64,000 nucleotides of DNA. Source: Terebella lapidaria. Taxonomy: Eukaryota; Annelida; Polychaeta; Terebellida; Terebellidae. Made by a program: the position numbers and the translations under genes. Shown piece after piece: positions 40,757-53,412 of this stretch. The stretch spans positions 3,261,667 to 3,325,666 of the forward strand of contig OX424568.1 in NCBI GenBank assembly GCA_949152475.1. Reading direction: 5' to 3'. Under the pieces are notes generated by a model. That model was not told the DNA's origin. It saw only the letters and a list, made by a program, of their open reading frames with translations, and did not search any database. The stretch's first letter is position 1. Every line of letters starts with the position of its first letter.

Positions 40757-43209
40757 GTCCGATAACCTATTGGCATGGCGTTGCGTCCGGCGTCCGGTGT
40801 CGGCGTCGGCGTTCATATTTTTATCTTTTTTGTTTACGGACCAATCTTTCCGAAATTTTGCACAAAAATGCACAAAAATAATTCAAGAAGGAGGTATTTT
40901 TTAGTTTTTTGATTTTCACAATATTTTCAAAATGGCGGCCGTTTTCGTCGAAAATCGGCCAATTTTGGACTTTGGCGGCCATTTCAGTAACTTTTTTTCT
41001 TTTTTTGCCCAAGGATGCCTTATTATGTCCTTCATAATGTGTATAAGTTTCGTTGCCCTTGATTCGCTGGTCTGCGTGTGGCGGCCATTTTGAATTTGTC
41101 GTTTTCGCCGAAAATCGGTCAATTTTGGGCTTTGGCGGCCATTTTCTCAAAATCTGTTCAGTAAATTTTTTTTATTTTTTTTTTTATTCATGCATAACAC
41201 TCCTCATGTGTACCCCTGTGACATGTGTAAATTTCTTTGCCCTTGAATCGCTCGAAGTGGGCCATTTTTGGCCCAAACTCGGCCCAAATGGGACTTTCCC
41301 ATGTTAAATTCTCCTATGCTTTATAATGGGACACATTAAAGCCTAATATCTCACTTAATATTGAGATTAGAGACTAGGAATCAATTGTGGACATATAGGA
41401 AATGATATATGCTGAATATTGTCGTGACCTTGAATTTGACCTCTGACCTTGGTTTCAAGGTCAGAGCGGCCGTTTCCGTCGAAAAATGGCCAATTTTGGA
41501 CTTTGACGGTCGTTTTCTCAAAATCTGTTCAGTAACTTTTTTTTCTTATTGATGGAAAACACTCCTCATATGTACCCCTGTGACATGTATACATTTCGTT
41601 GCCCTTGAATCGCTTGAAGTGGGCCATTTTGGGCCCAAACTTGGCCCAAATGTGACTTTCCCATGTTAAAATTTCCTATGCTTTATAATGGGACACATTA
41701 AGCCTAATATCTCACTTAATATTGAGATTAGAGACTAAGAATGAATTGTGGACATATAGGAAATGATATATGCTGAATATTCCCGTGACCTTGAATTTGT
41801 CCTTTAACCAAATTTTCAAGGTCACAGGACAAAATGGCTAATATCTCGCTTATTATCGACTTTACAGCTTAGGAATCAATTGTGAACATATAGGAAATGA
41901 TATATGCTGAATATTCTCGTGACCTTGAATTTGACCTTTGACCTCATTTTCAAGGTCATATGACAAATTGGCTAATATCTCGCTTATTATCGACTTTACA
42001 GTTTAGGAATCAATTGTGAACATATAGGAAATGATATATGCTGAATATTTGCGTGACCTTGAATTTGACATTTGACCTCATTTCCAAGGTCACAGGACAA
42101 AATTGCTAATATCTCGCTTATTATCGGCTTTACAGCTTAGCAATCAATTGTGAACATATAGGAAATGATATATGCTGAAAATTCTCGTGACCTTGAATTT
42201 GACCTTTGACCTCATTTTCAAGGTCACAGGACAAAATGGCCAATATCTTGCTTATTAGCAACTTTACAGCTTAGGAATCAATTGTGAACATATAGGAAAT
42301 GATATATGCTGAAAATTCTCGTGACCTTGAATTTGACCTTTGACCGCATTTTTAAGGTCACAGGACAAAATGGCCAATATCTTGCTTATTAGCGACTTTA
42401 CAGCTTAGGAATCAATTGTGAACATATAGGAAATGATATATGCTGAAAATTCTCATGACCTTGAATTTGACCTTTGACCTCATTTTCAAGGTCACATGAC
42501 AAAATGGCTAATATCTCGCTTATTATCGACTTTACAGCTTAGGAATCAATTGTGAACATATAGGAAATGATATATGCTGAATATTCTTGTGACCTTGAAT
42601 TTGACCTTTGACCTCATTTTCAAGGTCACAGCACAAAATGGCCAATATCTTGCTTATTAGCGACTTTACAGCTTAGGAATCAATTGTGAACATATCGGAA
42701 ATGATATATGCTGAAAATTCTCGTGACCTTGAATTTGACCTTTGACTTCATTTTCAAGGTCACAGGACAAAATGGCCAATATCTTGCTTATTGGCGACTT
42801 TACAGCTTAGGAATCAATTGTGAACATATAGGAAATGATAAATGCTGAAAATTCTCATGACCTTGAATTTGACCTTTGACCTCATTTTCAAGGTCACATG
42901 ACAAAATGGCTAATATCTTGCTTATTATCGACTTTACAGCTTAGGAATCAATTGTGGACATATAGGAAATGATATATGCAGAATATTCTTGTGACCTTGG
43001 AGTTGACCCCTGACCTCGGTTTCAAGGTTAAAGCACAAAATGGCTAATATCTCGCTTATTATCGACTTTACAGCTTAGGAATCAATTGTGGACATATAGG
43101 AAATGATATATGCCGAATATTCTGATGACCTTGAATTTGACCTTTGACCTCATTTTCAAGGTCACAGGACAAAATACTAATATCTAAAATATATATTGTC
43201 CGGTAACCT
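40740..43209. mobile_element. 134-bp tandem-repeat element, copy 2
   Basis: The ends AGGTTACCGAAC (40740) and GTCCGGTAACCT (43209) are inverted, in the opposite orientation to copy 1. A hairpin (AGGTTACCGAACCTATGGTC and beyond) sits at the left end. The array has twelve units. The TGTGRACATATAGGAAATG anchor occurs at 41386 and then at 41747, 41881, 42015, 42149, 42283, 42417, 42551, 42685, 42819, 42953 and 43087, exactly 134 bp apart for eleven anchors in a row. AAAATGGC-rich sequence fills 40920-41330. Confidence 0.8.
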
Positions 43210-43223
43210 TTCTTAGCCCTTGG

Positions 43224-43768
43224 GCTAATTTTTCTAACTCGTTTACACTGTTTTTCGCTGATATTTTTGCGATGCTGAATGGTATCGTACTATAACTTGG
43301 CATACTTCACCTGGGAGTCAAACGGCAATCTTATATCAAATTTCAGACTTTTATTGCGAAAATTGAGAAAGTTAGCAAACTACCCCAATGTTAAATTTAG
43401 TACCGTCATTCAATTTCTGGGTTCGCACACAGTTTTGTAGATTTACTCGGTTTTGTAGCTGTGCAATCTTTCGAAATCAATATGTTTGTTTAAAATACAC
43501 CCCATTGTGTCTTCTTGTCCAAAATTACAATTAAACTTCAAATCCCGATTAATGTAAACAAGACCAAATTCTCTATTATGCTCAGATTCTCGAAATCCCG
43601 ATCTGGGCTAACATTCAACATTGGGTTAGATTGCCAACTTCTTCAATTTGGTAGCAAATTGCCGTTTGACTTCCAGGTGAAGTATGCCAAGTTATGGAAC
43701 GATAGCATTTAGCATCGCAACAATATCGCCAAAAACCAGTGTAAACAACTTAGAAAATTCAGAGTATA
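43224..43768. mobile_element. Foldback MITE, copy 2
   Basis: Same family as 12423-12990, with terminal arms TTTTTCTAACTCGTTTACAC and its inverse. It lies 14 bp from the end of the 134-bp element. Confidence 0.65.
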
Positions 43769-45601
43769 GGGAAGAACTTTGACCTTGACTTGGAATGTTT
43801 TTGCTGTATCAGTATTTTTGTCAATATCTCGGAAACAATGCTTTTGTGGAGCAAAATGGAGGTTAGTTCCAAGATCAGGGTTGGATTATGACCTTGAACT
43901 AATTACATTTTGCTGAATCAATGTTTATGTTTGTCAAGACCTCGGAAAAGATACGTTGTGGGGAGAAACAAACTTTATTTTCGTACTAGTCTCCTAGACA
44001 AACATGTCTCAGCGGGAAGGTTGGGTACTTGTTTGATCCCGCCCTACCGGGGACAGTGAAAGTTGGGTACACTTCATCCTCGACCTAAATTGTGGTATTT
44101 GGTCTTGGGCTGTCTTTGCCCTGGAAACAACTTTTTTGTTGAATCAGCTTGTTATAATTCAGTCTTATAGTATAACGAAAGGTGTAAATTTCGGTGCAAA
44201 TTAGTACACTGAAACGCCTCCAAGGCATCTTCTGTCCTTGATATTTAGTTGTTCAATAGTTCACAACAAAATGTAGTACGATTCAAATATTTAATGGCAA
44301 AAAACCCATGCCTCAATACTAGTCGAGAACCTGTTGTCAATTCCTTAGTACACATAGTATTGGTTTGTGATTCACATTTACCAAGCATGCATTTCAACCA
44401 CTTTCAAGGAATCATGACTCAAAACAGTTCCTGATTACTATACTTTGACACTTGGTGATTGTATACAAGTACATGAATTCATATGCTCAACTGTTTGTGC
44501 ATTTTGGGCCTCAAAAGAATATTCAAGAACTGCAGTGTTGAAAATTGGTCACCAGTTTTGTATTGAGTTTTGAAACTCTTTTCCAACTGATGCATTTCTT
44601 GTATACATGTGTTTCTTTTTGTCTTCGTGAAGACATAAGTTTCGATATTTTGTTGTGAATTATCATTGTGTTAGTCGGACAATGCCTATGAAGCTTTGGA
44701 ATTCATGTCTTCGTAACGACATATGAATTAATATTGTGTTGGAGTATGAAGTACACAGACATGCAATGCAATACTAAAATTCTTGTCAATGCTTATGATA
44801 GATATTTTTCACCGATATATTTGTGACACATGTTTGGACTGGTAATTTTGATACTTGGTGCATGTAAAGCTCGCACATTTATTTATGTACTGTAACTGAT
44901 TGTGAATCGGTATTTTATCGGTACATGACACAAAATTGATATCCGGGCTGATAGTGGCTCTCACATTTGTGCACTTATTTCCATGTAACTGTTTGTGAAA
45001 TAACATGTATGAATTGTGTTGTATAAATCAGTGTATGTAGTTATTGGGTATGTAGTACAATACTTAGGATTCTTAGGATAAGGTTTGTGTAGCAATAAAG
45101 TTGTGCATTTGTATGATATTTGAGCTGGTTCTGATAGTGATTTACATTTTGGAATAACTACATTACAACAATATGAATACTAGTAGTTGAATCTGGGTTG
45201 TGCATATTTCAGATGTAGAACAGTTATAGTGTATAGTATGTTTATCCTCGTCTTATCCTTCACCAGCCAAATTAGGTTGCATTAATGTTGCTTCTCAGAG
45301 TTGCTATGTTCATGTTTATCATGAAACAACATGTTGATCATGTCAGTTTGTGCTCCCTGTCCCAGTGACAGGTGTGCAATGTAAAGTTGCCAAAATATTA
45401 AAATAGAATGTCAACCGGGCCAGGGGGCACAAGCTATCATGATCCATAACCATTTATCACACTTTTATATCAATAAATTGTGAGGTGATTCCACTCTTGT
45501 ATTGTCTACTCCAAGTGACTTACAATGCATGCATATTGAATGATCCCAGGATTTTTCACCTCACATAGAAATTTTCTACCTGCAAGGACCGGAGATACAG
45601 T
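43769..45601. other. No gene seen
   Basis: 1.8 kb of AT-rich DNA without a coding frame above 65 codons. An AATAAAG at about 45094 could be a poly(A) signal of an unseen plus-strand transcript. Confidence 0.4.
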
Positions 45602-46172
45602 CACACTAACAAAAGTTTTCTTCCGCAGAGAAAAAAAGTTCTGCAAACAAGATGTTTGCAGCAACAAATATCAAGAAAAAAACCGCAATATTCAAAAATA
45701 AGTTCTAGAATTGAGTTATTTGCAACAACAATTATCAAGAAAAAAACTGGAATATTCAGAAACAATTTCTAGAATCAAGATGTCTGTAAGAATAAAAATT
45801 AAGATATTAAATCTAAAAGTTAGAAACAAGTTCTAGAATCAAGATGATCTATGATAACATTATCAAGAAAATAAAACTGATATTAAGAAAGAAAAGTTCT
45901 GGATTCAAGATATCCATAAGAACATTTATCTAGGAAATAAACCTGATATTCAAAAAAAATTTCTAAGCCTCAGAAATTATTTCTTATTTCAGAACATCAC
46001 AATTTCTTAAAGCAAGAAAAATTTTCTCAAGTTTCTTTGTTTATACCGAATGAGTTTCAGAAAAAAAATCTCCTTCCAAGAAAAATATTCTTGACTTCAC
46101 TGTCTAGAAAAATTTTCTTCACACACTCCCTAGAAATTTGTGCTTACTTCAAGAAAATTATTTTTTAGTGTG
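45602..46172. mobile_element. CACTA-like short element
   Basis: The ends CACACTAACAAAAGTTTTCTT and (inverted) CACACTAAAAAATAATTTTC are imperfect inverted repeats with the CACTA...TAGTG signature. The interior is made of degenerate repeats such as CAAGAAAAAAAC and TTCTAGAATCAAGAT. No target duplication was confirmed. Confidence 0.45.
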
Positions 46173-46629
46173 TGGTAATTTTAAAGTGTAACTCATTCGA
46201 AATACACAACCTATCAACTATATAAAGGGGAGATACTGTAATGTTAACTGTACGTATACATGGTCATGGCAGATAACAACCGAAATCGGCAAATTTATTT
46301 ATTGTGGACACATATCCAAGATATAATTGGAGAAGCCCATAAGTGGCCGCGCAAAATTCGGGCTAGTTTTTTTAATGTTCCTATGACGGCCTGAATCCTC
46401 TGGTGTCTCTGGAGCGGGCCGTATTAAAAGGAGTATGCCACACAGGGGACGACCGTTATAGGCATTTCTCGTATTTGTTGGAGCGCATGGAGGCGGGAGC
46501 GCAGTATAGGTTGTAAGCCTATAATGTGGCTCAAAACTGTTATCAATATCTCAATGGGGGCAAACATTATTATAACAAGGCGAGAAAATAAGGTGTGTGT
46601 TGTTCAAGTACATATAAAAGGTGAGTTAA
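46173..46629. other. Leader of the Merlin-type gene; no other gene
   Basis: A TATATAAAGGGG-like box at about 46219 lies 450 bp upstream of the transposase ATG. Inverted ends of the transposon were not identified. Confidence 0.35.
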
Positions 46630-46673
46630 TTGTCATATATGTTTGCATTTAGACACACCGTCCTCGGAGACAG

Positions 46674-48920
46674 CATGGCGAGAAAACCCGGCAGCTTTGG
46701 TGAAAGGAAATCTGAACTGAATGAGATCACTTTCACTGATTTGTCCAACCCATGGACATTCCATGGTTTGTTTTTGAAGGAGCCGTTCAGTTGGATTTCA
46801 TGGCTGCAATCCCACCGGCTCCTGCGCGAAGATGTCTGGTGTGATGTGTGTAATAAAGCTGCCACTTTATGCAAGCGTGCATCCAAGATAGATGGGTATT
46901 GCTTTAGATGCGGCAACAGGCGCCACCAGTTTAGCCTGCGGGCGAACTCTTTCCCATTTTCCAACTTTTGATAATTATGGAATTTCTGCTGGCCTTTGCT
47001 GAGGAAAATTCTTTGCAAAGGTGTTCCATCCGATCAGGGATGGACTACAAGAAAACTTCTGTGGACTGGGCGAATTTCGTCCGCGATTTATTCAAAAAAT
47101 ACGTCCATGATTTCCTTGCGGAGCAACAGTTGTCGCGCACGATCAAAATAGATGAAAGTCTGTTTGGCCGGGCTTGTAAGCATCACCGGGGAAACCCACG
47201 TCGAGGAAGGCGTACGTGGATTTTGGGGATGGTGGAGAGGGAAACGGGGAGGTTGCTTGTTTTCCCGGTACAGAAGCGTGACGCCGACACCCTCTTACCC
47301 ATAATCACTAAATTTGTTAGGCCTGGTAGCACCATATATTCTGACGGTTGGGCAGCGTATGCCACTTTGAATGACCTTGGCTACAAGCATTTTACCGTTG
47401 TCCATAAGAAAACGTTTTTGCAGCGATACAAGAACTTAACACCGGTGAGGTTATCGAAGTACATACCAACACGATTGAAGGGGCGTGGAAGCACGCCAAA
47501 GGACACTTCCGGCGTATCAACGGCACGTCTGCCGGTAACTTTAAAGTACTAGTAAAGTGTAAATATGATGTTTTGTTATATGAAAGATCTCATTGATCTG
47601 AGCAAAATGGTCTTTACGGTATATAAATATCTCCATCCGTTCAAAAGTTACAGCCAATTGAAACTGCCATTCCGGCACTACATTACAGAAGCCACTTGAA
47701 AAGTTCTAGCAACACATTAATATGCAAATTAGATGCTAATGAGAATTCATGACGTCACGAGGGGAACAAATTTTAATTAGGATATTTCAAGCCATGATAT
47801 AATGATTCTTATTGAAGGTTCTGACGATCTGACTAGTGCATATTATTATGTACCATACATAGTCAATATCCACACAAACTGTACTGTTGCTATGGTTACC
47901 AGTTGTTCCCTATAGCCATAGTTACCCATGGTTGCCATGGCCATCAACTGCTTAGTCAGTCTATCCACAGACTTTCTTTCGATTATTTATGAAATAAATT
48001 ATTATAGATCTCAAGTTGGCACCATTTTTATTTGTGCATACCCTGTTCTAAGTGGGTTTCTGGCCCTAGCAACCATGGTTGCTATGGGCCATACCAGGTC
48101 AATGGTTACCTTGGCAACAACAGAAAAAGTGAAAACACTGATTATTCATATTAAAATCTGTATAGAATAATTTTCGATGAATAATCATAACATTAAATGA
48201 ATGAAAAATACATATCAAAGTACCTAATTAAAACAACTTACCCCGACGACGTCATGAATATCTCATTTGCATACTAATTAGCTAAATTGTTTTGAAAAAG
48301 CAAATTTGCCAATTTCAGTCTTTAAAGTGCTATAACTTTTGAACAGATTGTGATATTTACATGCCGTAAAAACCATTTTGCTCAGATCAATGAGATCTTT
48401 CACATAAACTCACATCATATTTTCACTATACTAGTACTTTAAGGCTCACCTGGCTGAAGTAATTTGGAGATCCCATACGCGGACGAACCATTTGGCAGGG
48501 ATCCTTCAGCTTATCCACACGTTCTATCCACTTGACGATCGTCCACGTCTGGATTTTCCCAATCCCCTCTTCCCCACCTGGAATCGGGCCATGCGCGACG
48601 ATACAAACGCCAGTTCTACTCATAGAGCAGATTCCGACCATCCCTATAGCCAGTCAGAATCAGATGACACCAGTGATGCAGGAATTCCCGGTGATGCACA
48701 GTTTGACCCTCCTTTGGCTTCAACCCCAATGGCTGTTGCGCCTGCTATTGTAATTACCTCCGAGTCCGAGGACGAGCCCGTACCTGGCCCATCGAGGCCA
48801 ATGGCACCTAACCGAGGGCACCTAAAGGTTAAGGGGGGGCGGGACTTAAGATGGCCAAAACCGCCGAGAAATCCCGCTGTCCTGGCAGTTACGTCAAATG
48901 TGAAATCACTGAACGCATAG
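46674..48920 (+). pseudogene. Merlin/IS1016-type (ISXO2-like) transposase, disrupted
   Basis: The N-terminus MARKPGSFGERKSELNEITF leads to a zinc-ribbon (CDVCNKAATLC...CFRCGNRRHQF). The catalytic core shows the first D (KIDESLFGR), the second D (IYSDGWAAY) and the final E in HTNTIEGAWKHAKGHFRR. The frame shifts once near 46945 and again near 47435. A TTAA element (47545-48438) then interrupts the codons for NFKAHLAEVIWR. The C-terminal region (48443-48920) continues in frame with an acidic, serine-rich tail. It would cut and paste the element by DDE chemistry; this copy cannot encode a whole protein. Confidence 0.8.
47545..48438. mobile_element. TTAA-flanked MITE inside the transposase gene
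   Basis: Ends AGTACTAGTAWAGTGWAAAT are inverted (24 of 26 bp match) and flanked by TTAA at 47541-47544 and 48439-48442. The palindromic interior with GGTTGCTATGG and CCATGG words resembles the 9568-10634 element, so both probably use one transposase. Removing one TTAA and the insert restores the flanking host frame locally. Confidence 0.8.
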
Positions 48921-49100
48921 GCACACAGTATTGGGAGCATACAAAGCCTGTATCATCAGATTCAGATTTTGCTTTAATCACCAAAGTGACCTAGTTATGT
49001 ATATAGTCGTTGGTGGTAAGTTACTGCAATATTTTTGAGGGCATAGGTAGGCGTATATACGGAAGGCCGTTGAGGCCAGATAATGAAAGGTGTGAAAATA
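48921..49100. other. No gene seen
   Basis: Short non-coding segment after the transposase frame; the Merlin right end may lie here. Confidence 0.3.
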
Positions 49101-49178
49101 TAATTATCTGGCGGCCGCCACCTAATTATCTGGCGGCCGCCACTTAATTATCTGGCGGCCGCCACTTAATTATCTGCG
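49101..49178. repeat. 22-bp tandem repeat with GCGGCCGC core
   Basis: Three full units TAATTATCTGGCGGCCGCCA plus two bases, at 49101, 49123 and 49145, and a partial fourth. Each contains a palindrome TGGCGGCCGCCA. Confidence 0.9.
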
Positions 49179-49674
49179 CCTTCTTCTATATTCAATAAGG
49201 ATTAAAAAGGTGACAGACGAATCAAATGGCATTCATTTAGTGGACAAGAAGTATTAAGGCGCAGTGTATGATACTTGGGCCAGTGATGTTATTTTAGGGG
49301 TCTCAAGTGCACAGCCTTTGTTTCTAATGAACAGTACCATTTGAGTTGTTTAGAACCACTACGCGAATTAACTCATCGATGCACTTGACTGAACACGATT
49401 TTGTGTGTAGATAATCTAAGTAGGGTATAGTGCGCTATGGTATACTAAGTAGGGTATACTGCGCTCTGATAGTACTCGTCCAATAAACGAATGGTATTTA
49501 ATCCGTCTGCAGCCTTTTTAATCTTATTGAAAATAGAAGAAAGCGCAGCATACACATGTACCCGTGCCGGCCCAAGTATCATACACTGCGCCTTAATACT
49601 ACTCGTCCACTAAACGAATGCCATTTAATCCGTCTGTCACCTTTTTATCCTTATTGAATATAGAGGAGGGCGCA
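49177..49674. repeat. Inverted repeat with about 105-bp arms
   Basis: 49177-49281 and 49569-49674 are near-exact inverses sharing GGCGCAGTGTATGATACTTG. A third, diverged arm is at about 49462-49550. It looks like a foldback element. Confidence 0.7.
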
Positions 49675-50878
49675 GGATATGATACTTGGGCCCATGACTC
49701 TTGTTCCGCAGATGTCTCTAGTTACTGACTCTTGTTCCGCAGATGTCGATAGCAAAGTTATCAACCTGTGGGAGGTTGATAATGATATTATCGACGCTGC
49801 ATAAATCAGTGGAGCGTGGTGCGCTGACGAACCAATACACCCATTGCACTATCATACAAATATTGGATGTTGAGGAGTTTACGGGATGAAGAAATGTCAT
49901 ATTGGCCGAGGCGTCAGCCTACCAGTGCCTACCAGTATTATCCCAAATTAGTGCATGGTTGGGGCCGTTTCCTTTGTTGTTGACAGGTTGCAGTTTCGGG
50001 CACTCTGTCACTATTGGCGAGAGACCCTCGTCCTTCTTCATTATCCTATACTTATTTGTACATGTTTATTCGGTTGTTAGTGTCACTGTACTTGCGTTGT
50101 AGATTTGTTCAAAACAAATGAATGTTCAAATAAATATACATTTTTCCTTTCTTTCAGGTCACTGAGAGCAAAAAAAGTATCACGTATGCCATACAGGGAT
50201 TTCGGTGGCACGCACCATTCGAATTCCACAACACATGACATTGGCACCAGTTAAACGTCATCGCTCTCCAGAACTTGGTTGCCACTTAAAATCCGAAAGG
50301 ACATCGCTAAAACACACATGAAGCTGCTGACCCAAATGCTGGGGCGCTAGCAGCTCCTCACGACCACGTTGAATTCCCAAATTAACCAACTCTTGGACAA
50401 GTTCTATAGATACATGTATTTGGTTACCACTCCGGAAAGTTGCTAGTCATCAGATGGGCTCTCTTCACAGTCCAAAAATTCTTCAAACATCACCTAATAA
50501 TAACATACAGAAACTAAACGATCAAATCACGGATTACATGCGTCCCCAAAAGGCATAGCTAGTAAAGAACTCGATGAAATGAGTTTCACCACGCACATCT
50601 CAATCCACTCAAAACGAATATGATAACTACATCACACCTAAACGGACCACAAACACTGAGGAGAGACCGATCAAGCTGCAAAACAAATTCCCCTGTCGTC
50701 CCTCCCTCAACCGCAGCCGCGAAGCCAAAACCAGAAGGGTCCAGGGCCAAACCTAAAACCTACACCACACAAATCAACAAACCCAACACAAAAACCCACG
50801 GCTTCAGGTGTGAACTTATGTTTCCATTATAGAGGTAATCGAGTAATACCCATATTGAATACAAGTACAAAACAATTG
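49675..50878. other. No gene recognised
   Basis: Contains a direct repeat of GACTCTTGTTCCGCAGATGT (about 49697 and 49728) and an AATAAATATA at about 50130. The plus-strand frame at 50620-50832 is proline/lysine rich and unrecognised. Confidence 0.35.
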
Positions 50879-50960
50879 AAAAAAAATGAATGAATGGAGT
50901 TTAACTGCACTTTGGGCTCAGAAAAGGCCACCTGAGTGCCAAACCATGAAAATGTAATGA
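50879..50960 (-). mobile_element. SINE/LINE-tail fragment
   Basis: The core CTGCACTTTGGGCTCAGAAA next to GAATGAATG matches the insert at 38282-38362. On the minus strand the simple repeat is the 3' tail. Confidence 0.5.
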
Positions 50961-51759
50961 ATAATGGTAAAACCTTATTTCTTTTACTAATCTAAGTATT
51001 GAGATTGTTTGATGGAAGGTAAAACTTATGGGATCACTCGAGGAATTATTGAATGGTTATGGAAACACTAGATGACTAGCATATTAGAACACAGGTTATG
51101 GAAAATTTATGTGTCGAACGAAACGTAGAGCGAAAACATCTTGAACGGAATGGTCATCCGAAGCCGTCATAATATAAATTTTCATCAATTACATATATGT
51201 ATATATAGGCCTACGCAACGGATTAGGTCGAGTAAACATACGGAAAAAGTGCGAATCACCTACCGTCGGAATCGAAATCCGATTCACTCATTGGACCTGT
51301 ATCCTGTCATGTTCAAAGAAGAAAGTGTCTGCGGCGGCGGCGGCGAGACGATCGCAAATCCATAATATACGCCGACCTTCGTTCGGGGGGATACAATAAT
51401 ATGGGGAACATGTCAAGTGACATTATGGCGTGATGCTGATGAGGAACACATAAACCTATCGTTTCGTATGAATGTTGTCAGATATATGTACAACTCAAAC
51501 ATGAAAACTGCCGAGTCAATAAACTCGAAATCATACAACCAGATTTTGATGATGACAATAACAAACCTAAAACACAAGATTTTGGAACAGACACAGGCCG
51601 ACCAAATAGTTCATCCAAACACACGCTGTGCAAGTGTTCTCATACATATTTTGGAATTAATGTCTTGTGAAAAGTGACATCATCTGAACAACAAAATCAA
51701 ATGAGTGTCATACATTTCGGTTTCATATCATAAGGCAACCCCCTAAAAAAGCACAATAT
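50961..51759. other. No gene seen
   Basis: AT-rich flank of copy B. The bases before the LTR are AATAT, comparable to AATAG at copy A. Confidence 0.4.
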
Positions 51760-53147
51760 TGTAACGGGTTTGAACCCTTCTGTGACGTCTTGATGAACCG
51801 ATTTTCTAGGGAGGTGGGTGAGTTGTTGTTTAACCGGAGCTGAAACGGTAAAACTCCGGGAAACTGCTACTGTTGTACGGTTGAACTCCGGCTAGAAGTC
51901 TCTAAGGTTGGTAGCGTGGTCTGGAATGGACCTCTTAACCGTTGCCCGACTGCTAATCTGCAACTGCACCTGTAAAGTAAGGATCCGGAGGCGTTTCCGT
52001 CTCCGGGTACTGCAACTGCTCCGTCAGGAAACCGCTTTACTGCAACAGCTCCGTCGTTTTCCGTCTTACTGCAAACTGCGACTGCGCCTGGAATAAAGAA
52101 TCCGGGAACGTTGCCGTTTCCGAATACTGCAACCGCTCTGCCAGGTTCCGCCGCACTGCAATCTGCTCCGGTTGGCTCCGCCTCACCGCAACCTGCGACT
52201 GCACCTGAAATGGAGTATCTCGGAAGTGTTCCTACTTCCGGTTACCGCAACCGCTCCGTCAGGTACTGCCTCTGCAACTCCGTCGTCCGGTACCGCCTCT
52301 GCAACTGCTTCGTCGTTCCCGTCTCTGCAACTGCTCCGTCCGATACCGCCTCCGTAGTTGCTCCGTTGATTTCCACCTCCGTCTCCGTCTCCGACTCCTT
52401 CCTCGGTGATCTGGGTTCTTAGATCACCCTAAGACGTCGTTACAACTTGGTCTTAACCGACTGTAGTCTTATCTCCCTTTACTCCGTATAACTGTCTTTT
52501 CCGGGAAACTAACTTTATTATAACTTCCAGTTCCCTAACGAACACGGAAAAACAACTCGGTTGAAGTTTTCATGTTTATTTTCCAAGTTCACAGTCGGAA
52601 GACTTAACTGCTATCATCTGGATGACTCTATCCGGAACAAGGGAGTACTCTGCTATGGGAGAAGGGGTCTGCACAGGTCGACGTCAGGACACCAACTCCG
52701 CCGTCCGCTGTGAAGCGGGGGCTTTTATAGACCTGAGACCCACGTCACGTGACCAACCTATTGTGACGTCATAGTCCGCCAAAACACTGATATTTTCCGG
52801 ATTTCTAAAAACACTCTAGAACCAATCAGTGGCTGACACGTCACCTTTTAAACCGAAAACGAGGCTGATCACATGACCTTCCGGAAATAACGTCATTACG
52901 TTTTTGTACTCCATTGTTCCGGCTCCGTGTCCGGTTCCGTCTCCGTCTCCGGATCCGTCTCCGGCTTTACCGACATCATAAATTACTAAGTTCCGAGACG
53001 GAATACCTTTAAAACATTAACAATACGGAACCGTATGAACCTTTAAACACATATACACCCTAATAAACGGTTATTTAACCATAATATCACAAAACACTAA
53101 CATAAATACCTAGGGGAAACCTTTGGGTACGCCCCAAAACCGTTACA
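51760..53147 (-). repeat. 3' LTR of copy B
   Basis: 1388 bp with TG...CA ends; TATA box at 52739-52733. Confidence 0.95.
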
Positions 53148-53160
53148 CTCCCCCTTCCTT
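53148..53160 (-). other. Polypurine tract of copy B
   Basis: AAGGAAGGGGGAG on the element strand, next to the LTR. Confidence 0.85.
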
Positions 53161-53412
53161 AGACTCTGTTCGTCCCGAACAGAACAATATCACATATATA
53201 CAAATTGTGAACCGTTAAACTGTCCGTAAAATCAAACACAACTTGTCTCCGTGATCCGGGTACTGGTATCTCTTAACTAGTTTACCGTCACTGTACCCGG
53301 ATATCTTGCTTGTTCCGTTTCCCACTTTTTAACTCTTAATTATACTAGAATCCGGGAAACGGTTCTTCTTTCTTCTCCTTGCGCCGACTTGACTTGCGAC
53401 GACTTGCGACGA

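Noticed and set aside
40740-43209. Centromeric or other chromosomal satellite
   Set aside because: The array is short, bounded by inverted ends and present twice as discrete elements.
44249-45006. Small frames of 61-65 codons
   Set aside because: AT-rich chance frames without motifs or splice context.
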